Shown: positions 15,397 to 20,289 of the stretch, piece by piece | Layout of the letters: every line of letters starts with the position of its first letter | How positions within the stretch are numbered: the first letter of the stretch is position 1 | From: a virus | Virus record (IMG/VR): IMGVR_UViG_3300035698_005703 | Coordinates: 1 to 20,289 of that record | Length of the DNA: 20,289 bases | Strand: one strand, 5' to 3' | Program-made: the position numbers and the translations under genes | Notes under the pieces: model-generated | What the model was told of the DNA's origin: nothing | The model's input: the letters and a program-made list of their open reading frames with translations, nothing else | Databases searched by the model: none

Positions 15397-15546
15397 TTAT
15401 TTAATACTTAACTTTATTGCTTCTTCTTTTAGTTTTGTCCATTTATCTATATTATCTTGTATTTGATCCAAAGTATATTTTTTCTTTCTGCTTAAACTTC
15501 TTGTTACTATTAATTTATCATCCAAACTCTTTGTATAATCTATCAT
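15397..15546 (-). CDS. Short basic helical protein after the fibre-like gene
   Basis: This 49-residue frame begins MIDYTKSLDDKLIVTRSLSR and ends with a likely helix (TLDQIQDNIDKWTKLKEEAI). The start has AAGGGGAAATA in front and lies 10 bases after the stop of the 865-residue gene; the stop lies 14 bases before the next gene, so it fills the gap neatly. I recognise no family. Its role may parallel the two other small helical proteins of this cassette, but its sequence is not clearly related to them. Confidence 0.6.
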   Translation of the reverse strand: MIDYTKSLDDKLIVTRSLSRKKKYTLDQIQDNIDKWTKLKEEAIKLSIK

Positions 15547-15555
15547 TATTTCCCC

Positions 15556-18153
15556 TTAATTCTTATACTCCATAAATCCCATATCACAAGTAAATATATT
15601 ACCTGCATTTGCCGATGACCAGTCAGCCGTTACAGTTATGTCCAATGCTCCAGTAGTGGTTATTTCAGATACATCACACGCAACGGTTGACGATTCTCCA
15701 TCAATAACCATGTCCATATGCCAAGCCATATGTCCAGTGGATCCAACGTCTCTTACTATTGCCATGCCTTTTATATGCCAACATGCATCGGTAAGTTTAC
15801 CCCCTACCGATACTAATGTGGCTACCGTGTTTGTACCTACCTTAACTCGTATAGTTACATCTTGTGATGTTGCAAAGTTAGTTATAGTTCCTGACATACT
15901 CATTTTAAGTACATTGCCTGCTACCCAAGAATTTGCAGGAACAGAAGCAGTATAAACTACTGTTTCATCTGCATCGTCTGCAACGGTTGTAGTAGAGGTC
16001 TTAACATCAGAAGTTCTGTCAATAGCTTTTTGCAAAGACTTATTAGTTATATATAACTTGTTATCATAAAACTCTAATGTACCTGCTACTGGTGTCCCTA
16101 ATAAGGAACTTGAACCTATATTTATAACTCCATCTACTTCTAATATATTCTTTATATATAAACTATCTTCGTCTAAAGTAAGAGTAGGGCTTGATGAACC
16201 CGAACTATCTATTGAAACATAACCGTCATCACCTGCATTTGCTTTTGCCCCACCGTATAAATATAATACTCCACCATCATAAGGGTCACCACTTACTGAA
16301 TCGTCATCCCCATCTCCTGCATGAATGTATAAATCATATCCATCATCATCTTCGCTTACACAATTAATATTTCCTTCTGCACCTTCCCAATATAATTCCC
16401 CAGCATAACAATCCCAAGAAATATCACCGCTCTCCATACTTAATGCTGAATCATAGTTAGTACCAACATTATAAGCTGATATAAAACTTGTTCCTCCATT
16501 GTCTACATAATCAGAAGCTACAAAACATTTAATTCCTGCATCATTATCATTATCATCACCAACTGGAACGCACGAAAATCCTTTCATTATACCTGTAGAC
16601 CCACCTGAATAATTAGTTACGGTTGCCACATAAGCAGAACCATTAGCGTAATCTGCACCCATAGTATATCTTACCGATATTCCAAATTCATCTGTCTGAG
16701 TTGGGGCTGCAACAATTTCTAAAACTGTTTCATCTACCGCACCAGTTATTTTACTTCTAACACCTGCTGAATTTGTAACATCTATCCCACCTGAAAATGT
16801 TACTAAACCAGTTGAGGTTAAAACTAACTGACCTGTATTTCCACCTGCTTGAAGTGTTATTGTATTAGTATTAAAATCTAAATATGTATCTACGTCGCCT
16901 GTATGATATAACTGATTTGTCATTCCTATATTGTGTGCACCAAATAAGGTTCCAGCCATTGTTATATCATCAGTAGAGGTAATTTGTTCCGCTGATATAG
17001 TTCCAGTAGTAGTTAAATTGTTATCACTAAAATCCCAATCACCTGCTGTATCTATACTTGTTTCAATAGTACCACCTATACTTACGTCTATGGTATCCCC
17101 GTTTAAAGCTGTATTTACGCTATCATCCCCGAAAATAGTTTGTGCATCGTTGGATGACCATATCTCTGCCTCTACGGTACCGCCAGTATTATATGCTACA
17201 ATTGGGGGTGTAAAATTGGTTGTCCAACGAGCTGTCTTACTTATTCTAAACTCGTCTAGTTGACCTATTACACCAGCAGTTTTATCCACATTATTACCAA
17301 CAACAATACCCTTAGAACTACCTACTAATGTTCCAGCTCCACCTGCTGTGCCATCTGCTACACCGTCATAATAGAAAGTTAAAGTTGCTCCATTCTTTAC
17401 AAGGGCTAAATGATGAAAAGCTGTAGCATCTGTATGTGCATTAGTGCTTGTTATTACTGCGTTCCCACCTGAATGAGCAACTACTATCTCAAACTTGTTA
17501 TCAGCTTTATGCCTCATGTAATAAGCAGATGTTACTCCAGCTATATTATTACTCCATCTATCGATTATCCAAGCAGAAGCACCTACCGAAGTACGCTTCA
17601 TTTGAAAGTCTATTGTGAAATCACCGTTAGCAGCGTCCCAGTCAGGAGAATCTGGATATTGCGCCTTATCGTTACCATCGAAACCACCAGCACCCGCACC
17701 AAACTTCTTAGTAACAGTATCTATAGTAGCACCATCAGTAGACGGCGTATGAACCGTTGTAGCCCCTACGGAACTATCAGTATAATCACTATCCATAGTA
17801 AGCAATAAAACTGCGCTACTATCGTTACCTCCGCCACCCGTGCCTATGTTATTATACCTTGTAGCTTGATTATTTGTATCAGATCTAATTATTCTTGTAT
17901 ATTCGGAATTTCCAGTATCTGTTAATCTGATTTCAGGATCAACTTTTGAGATTTCAAGGTTACCAGTTAATGGGTCATTGGAAGTATCAAGCTTTAAATA
18001 TGGTAATGAATTATTTACTACAAGTGTATACACGGCTTCCGAAAGATGATAATAATCATCCGATAAACCACCCTGTATGCTTTTTAATGTATTATGTTTA
18101 TGGCGAAGAAGGTGTTCGTCTGAAGTTAGAATTTCTTTTAAAAATTTAGCCAC
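15556..18153 (-). CDS. Fibre-like surface protein with a LamG/concanavalin-type domain
   Basis: This 865-residue protein starts with GTG (18153) after a run of six G residues (GGGGGGTTAA). Residues 1-50 are helical. At 58-90 there is a typical phage fibre segment (NDPLTGNLEISKVDPEIRLT). Residues about 112-320 are a LamG-type lectin domain (GFDGNDKAQYPDSPDW, GDFTIDFQMKR, FHHLALVKNGATLTFYYDGV, then GQLDEFRISKTARWTTNF). The middle is beta-rich fibre shaft. Residues about 590-632 are very rich in Asp and Gly, possibly binding calcium. The C-terminal 140 residues form another beta domain with SGTITNFATSQDVTIRVKV. It probably binds glycans on the host surface. Whether it is mounted on the tail or on the capsid is unclear; its place beside head genes favours a head fibre. 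Confidence 0.8.
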   Translation of the reverse strand: MAKFLKEILTSDEHLLRHKHNTLKSIQGGLSDDYYHLSEAVYTLVVNNSLPYLKLDTSNDPLTGNLEISKVDPEIRLTDTGNSEYTRIIRSDTNNQATRYNNIGTGGGGNDSSAVLLLTMDSDYTDSSVGATTVHTPSTDGATIDTVTKKFGAGAGGFDGNDKAQYPDSPDWDAANGDFTIDFQMKRTSVGASAWIIDRWSNNIAGVTSAYYMRHKADNKFEIVVAHSGGNAVITSTNAHTDATAFHHLALVKNGATLTFYYDGVADGTAGGAGTLVGSSKGIVVGNNVDKTAGVIGQLDEFRISKTARWTTNFTPPIVAYNTGGTVEAEIWSSNDAQTIFGDDSVNTALNGDTIDVSIGGTIETSIDTAGDWDFSDNNLTTTGTISAEQITSTDDITMAGTLFGAHNIGMTNQLYHTGDVDTYLDFNTNTITLQAGGNTGQLVLTSTGLVTFSGGIDVTNSAGVRSKITGAVDETVLEIVAAPTQTDEFGISVRYTMGADYANGSAYVATVTNYSGGSTGIMKGFSCVPVGDDNDNDAGIKCFVASDYVDNGGTSFISAYNVGTNYDSALSMESGDISWDCYAGELYWEGAEGNINCVSEDDDGYDLYIHAGDGDDDSVSGDPYDGGVLYLYGGAKANAGDDGYVSIDSSGSSSPTLTLDEDSLYIKNILEVDGVINIGSSSLLGTPVAGTLEFYDNKLYITNKSLQKAIDRTSDVKTSTTTVADDADETVVYTASVPANSWVAGNVLKMSMSGTITNFATSQDVTIRVKVGTNTVATLVSVGGKLTDACWHIKGMAIVRDVGSTGHMAWHMDMVIDGESSTVACDVSEITTTGALDITVTADWSSANAGNIFTCDMGFMEYKN

Positions 18154-18162
18154 TTAACCCCC

Positions 18163-18669
18163 CTACCATGATCCATGGCTTTCTGTTATATAATCTGGAT
18201 TATTGTCTTCGTTATATGTAATTGTTTTAACTACACATGGTTGACCTGATGGAGTAACAACAGTTGCCTCTTTAACTTCTATAGGATCACCAAGAGCATT
18301 ATAAGTTACCCTTTTTTTTACAAGCACACCTTCCATCGGGTCGGCAGAATAAATAGCAATAGAATCATTCGACCATGTTTCTATCGCAGGTGTTCCTGAT
18401 GATGACCACACTGACACAGAATCTGTAGCATAGCCTAAGTCAACATCAACAGTTGTGGAAAAATTACCTTCAACTATAAGACCACCACTAGCAGAAACTC
18501 TAATCGGATAAACTTGACCATCTGATAAAGAAGGAGGCGTTGTAACATATAACCCCAAGGGAGACGTTGAAAGACCAAGGGCACTGATAGATAGCTCATC
18601 GACTGTTACAGCCTTTGATCCAGAATCATTCCATATAGTAATTTCTTGAGTAGAATTGAAGTTAGACAT
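18163..18669 (-). CDS. Small beta-rich surface protein with two similar C-terminal repeats
   Basis: This 168-residue protein is rich in Ser, Thr, Val and Asp. The N-terminal part is beta-type (TQEITIWNDSGSKAVTVDEL, QVYPIRVSASGGLIVEG). Near the end two related strand-turn-strand units occur: KRVTYNALGDPIEVKEA and KTITYNEDNNPDYITES. It ends in GSW. No catalytic motif is visible. It is probably a virion surface or fibre-associated component because it lies between a coiled-coil gene and the LamG fibre gene. It overlaps the preceding gene by 8 bases and has GGGAAGGTAAGACCAA before its ATG. It ends with TAG. Confidence 0.65.
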   Translation of the reverse strand: MSNFNSTQEITIWNDSGSKAVTVDELSISALGLSTSPLGLYVTTPPSLSDGQVYPIRVSASGGLIVEGNFSTTVDVDLGYATDSVSVWSSSGTPAIETWSNDSIAIYSADPMEGVLVKKRVTYNALGDPIEVKEATVVTPSGQPCVVKTITYNEDNNPDYITESHGSW

Positions 18670-18889
18670 TTGGTCTTACCTTCCCTTGTTTTATCTGGTC
18701 TTTTATCCAAACTATATTTTTTTCTATTTCTAATATTTCTTCATCTGCCAGTATTATCTGAAGGTCATATTTATCTATCTGATGATATATCTCATCTTTT
18801 TTAAGAATGAGCTGACGTTTTTTTAGCGTCAACCCATCCAACTCAACTTCGTGTTTCTTTAATTGTATTTTATATGATTCTTCGTACAT
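18662..18889 (-). CDS. Small coiled-coil protein
   Basis: This 75-residue protein consists almost entirely of helix with heptad-like Leu/Ile spacing and alternating charge (KIQLKKHEVELDGLTLKKRQ, DKYDLQIILADEEILEIEKN). It resembles the 56-residue coiled coil two genes upstream, notably in the DxQI and E-E-I segments. It has no good Shine-Dalgarno sequence. The start lies just after the TAA of the previous gene (TATAATGCTATG), so translation probably depends on coupling to the 303-residue gene. It could be a trimerising foot or assembly factor for the neighbouring surface protein, which is inference. Confidence 0.65.
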   Translation of the reverse strand: MYEESYKIQLKKHEVELDGLTLKKRQLILKKDEIYHQIDKYDLQIILADEEILEIEKNIVWIKDQIKQGKVRPNV

Positions 18890-18893
18890 AGCA

Positions 18894-19805
18894 TTATACA
18901 GTTACGTAACTTATTGTAGCATAACCAGTAAAATCAGAAGTTGGTGATGCCACGGTTTCAAGGTTTGTTACTGATATATATATAGTGTCCAATGATGTAA
19001 GTTCTAGTTCAGATGAAAATTCAAAATCAACGTTTGGATTAGAAGCACTTGTATAAAATGTATGCTTTCTAACTTCTGAAACTGTTACTCCATAATATAT
19101 GTCTACCTGTGCCTTACCAGATCCACCATATGTAACTCCTAATATTTCTTCATCTGCTCCAGGTGTATGTGTAACAACTGTAACGGGCGTATCTTTAACA
19201 CAGTTAACAGATCCAGCAGCCTCTGCTAATGATCCCACTCTACCTGTATTGACATATAGAGCACCATCGCTATCAACTTTTAACGCTTGATAATTTGCAG
19301 TTCCGTTCTGGCCAAGTACTAATACACCAGCTGTATCAGAATCATAGGTATCAGCATCTTTTAATAGTGCCAACCTATCTGTACCATCATCTAGTATAGA
19401 CAATGATATTCTATCAGCTGTCATTCTAGGAAGACCTATATCCCCCTCATCAACTGAATCTGTAGTTATATCATCATAAATATTACCTATTGCAGCTATT
19501 CTATCCGAACCAACATTAAATGCACTATCATCTTTGTAATCATAACTTACTACTATTTCTGTATCTGCTGTAACCTGCAATCTACCACTTGCATCTGTAA
19601 GCAACGGAACAGCATCACCATCATCATATGTAGATGGGGTTGCTTCGTATTTTCCAAGAAATGCCATACCATTTGGTGCCGCGCCGAAAGCACTATCTAC
19701 GGTCAAGACATCTGCTATAGTAGTGTTATCACTGCCAGCAAGAGTAATAGTTAAGTCACCAATGCTTTCATGCCGTACTGGTAATGAACTTTTATAAACA
19801 GCCAT
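18894..19805 (-). CDS. Beta-rich virion surface protein of unknown family
   Basis: This 303-residue acidic protein is rich in Asp, Thr, Ser, Gly and Val. It has repeated strand-turn units of the type GDAVPLLTDASGRLQV (about 63-78), GDIGLPRMTADRISLSI and ALKVDSDGALYVN (about 180-190), which look like three copies of a short beta motif carried by many environmental phage structural proteins. The last third (about 200-303) is a separate beta-sandwich (TPVTVVTHTPGADEEILGV, TSLDTIYISVTNLE). No enzyme motif is seen. ACAGGAGGATAAC precedes the ATG, and the upstream coiled-coil gene's stop codon lies within that site. A fibre or capsid-surface role is inferred from its neighbours. Confidence 0.7.
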   Translation of the reverse strand: MAVYKSSLPVRHESIGDLTITLAGSDNTTIADVLTVDSAFGAAPNGMAFLGKYEATPSTYDDGDAVPLLTDASGRLQVTADTEIVVSYDYKDDSAFNVGSDRIAAIGNIYDDITTDSVDEGDIGLPRMTADRISLSILDDGTDRLALLKDADTYDSDTAGVLVLGQNGTANYQALKVDSDGALYVNTGRVGSLAEAAGSVNCVKDTPVTVVTHTPGADEEILGVTYGGSGKAQVDIYYGVTVSEVRKHTFYTSASNPNVDFEFSSELELTSLDTIYISVTNLETVASPTSDFTGYATISYVTV

Positions 19806-19806
19806 G

Positions 19807-19977
19807 TTATCCTCCTGTCACTGCTAGTTCTTCTTCTATTTTTGATTTTGCTTCTTTTGTAAAAACAATTTTGTCTTCTAATTCAAGAATCTGTACATCA
19901 TAATTCTTGAGTAAAATCTTTTTTTGTTCAATTTGTATTTCTTTTTTTAGTTTTTCTATCTTGCTTTTTGAGTCCAT
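19807..19977 (-). CDS. Small coiled-coil protein
   Basis: This 56-residue frame begins MDSKSKIEKLKKEIQIEQKK and ends EEELAVTGG. It is helical and highly charged, with regular Ile/Leu spacing. AAGGGGAATACA precedes its ATG at 19977, 10 bases after the previous stop. Its stop overlaps the ribosome site of the 303-residue gene. It resembles the 75-residue coiled coil downstream in composition and in the segment DVQILELEDKI (compare DLQIILADEEI). Confidence 0.7.
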   Translation of the reverse strand: MDSKSKIEKLKKEIQIEQKKILLKNYDVQILELEDKIVFTKEAKSKIEEELAVTGG

Positions 19978-19987
19978 TGTATTCCCC

Positions 19988-20289
19988 TTACATTAAAATT
20001 CCTGCTACATTACCCCAAAAATTCTGAGTACCATGTGTTGCCGTATCTTCTTCATGATATACTCTTATCCTAACTACACTTCCTCCGTCTGCCTGAAATG
20101 CCCCCTGAGATGTTTCAAAGTTTGCTGTTCTGTCACACCAACTAGTTCTTACGCTTTCTATATTATTACCATCAACCTGTAGATAATATGTAGCTTCTGT
20201 ATCTCCAGTGGCTTTTCCAGCCGTAAAGCTAAATACTTCTCCTATTGGTACTATATAATCTACTATTGTAGTCTCTACAAGCCTAGGTA
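19988..20289 (-). CDS. Beta-rich protein, C-terminal part (start beyond right edge)
   Basis: The frame is open from the right edge to a TAA at 19990-19988, about 100 codons. It reads as a single beta-sandwich: VDYIVPIGEVFSFTAGKATG, TYYLQVDGNNIESV, then GGSVVRIRVYHEEDTATHGT and a closing NFWGNVAGILM. Such domains occur in phage fibre and receptor-binding proteins, but no family can be named from this fragment. It is the first member of the surface-protein and coiled-coil series that follows. Confidence 0.65.
   Translation of the reverse strand, partial: PRLVETTIVDYIVPIGEVFSFTAGKATGDTEATYYLQVDGNNIESVRTSWCDRTANFETSQGAFQADGGSVVRIRVYHEEDTATHGTQNFWGNVAGILM

Noticed and set aside
16700-17300. Possible DNA repeats in the fibre-like gene
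   Set aside because: The Thr/Ser/Gly-rich protein gives recurrent short words such as accacctg, but I could not align a repeat unit of constant length by eye.
1-20289. Recoded stop codons, suggested by the absence of TGA stops
   Set aside because: All complete genes end in TAA or TAG and read through with the standard code. TAA bias is expected in an AT-rich phage, and I found no in-frame TGA inside the genes I checked.
1-20289. A defence, anti-defence, CRISPR, retron or mobile-element system
   Set aside because: No repeat array, nuclease, reverse transcriptase, integrase or transposase motif is visible. All recognised genes fit virion structure or assembly.

Overview
The window is a dense block of virion genes from a tailed double-stranded DNA phage with a contractile tail (myovirus morphology). 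Every gene I can support lies on the minus strand, so transcription and reading order run from base 20289 down to base 1. The sequence is AT-rich. Most genes carry a strong AGGAGG-type ribosome binding site a few bases before the start, all recognised stops are TAA or TAG, and genes abut or overlap. No gap reaches 100 bases; the two longest gaps (63 and 68 bases) each hold an RNA stem-loop. The low GC and strong Shine-Dalgarno sites would suit a Firmicutes-like host, but the window does not prove this. No tRNA, CRISPR array, integrase, transposon or attachment site was seen.

Reading in transcription order, bases 20289-15397 hold a surface or fibre-like cassette. It contains a beta-rich protein cut by the right edge, a 56-residue coiled coil, a 303-residue beta-rich protein, a 75-residue coiled coil, a 168-residue beta-rich protein, an 865-residue fibre-like protein with a LamG-type lectin domain, and a 49-residue basic helical protein. 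Two further small proteins (89 and 56 residues) lead into the head genes. The head module (14920-11180) encodes a prohead protease fused to a coiled-coil scaffold, with the scaffold also appearing to have its own internal start, then a probable capsid decoration protein and the HK97-fold major capsid protein. The head-to-tail joining module (11111-7676) has a 158-residue unknown, a connector-like protein carrying two N-terminal Ig-like domains, a zinc-ligand head-closure candidate and a neck or tail-terminator candidate. The tail module (7645-3096) has the sheath, three related tube-family proteins in tandem, and two related tail-assembly-chaperone-like proteins. The left end (3056-1) is one continuous reading frame of more than 1,018 codons, running off the window, in the place where a tape measure gene is expected.

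The order capsid, connector, head closure, tail terminator, sheath, tube, chaperones, long protein matches the usual assembly order of myovirus genes, so most middle-block assignments are supported by both sequence and position. Portal and terminase are not in the window and would be expected beyond the right edge.

The least ordinary features are regulatory and architectural: a textbook intrinsic terminator whose hairpin contains the stop codon of the second chaperone gene and which leaves only 19 bases before the giant gene; stem-loops directly after the two gene products needed in highest copy (capsid and first tube protein); an in-frame scaffold gene nested in the protease gene; and repeated gene duplication in the tube, the chaperones and the small coiled coils.
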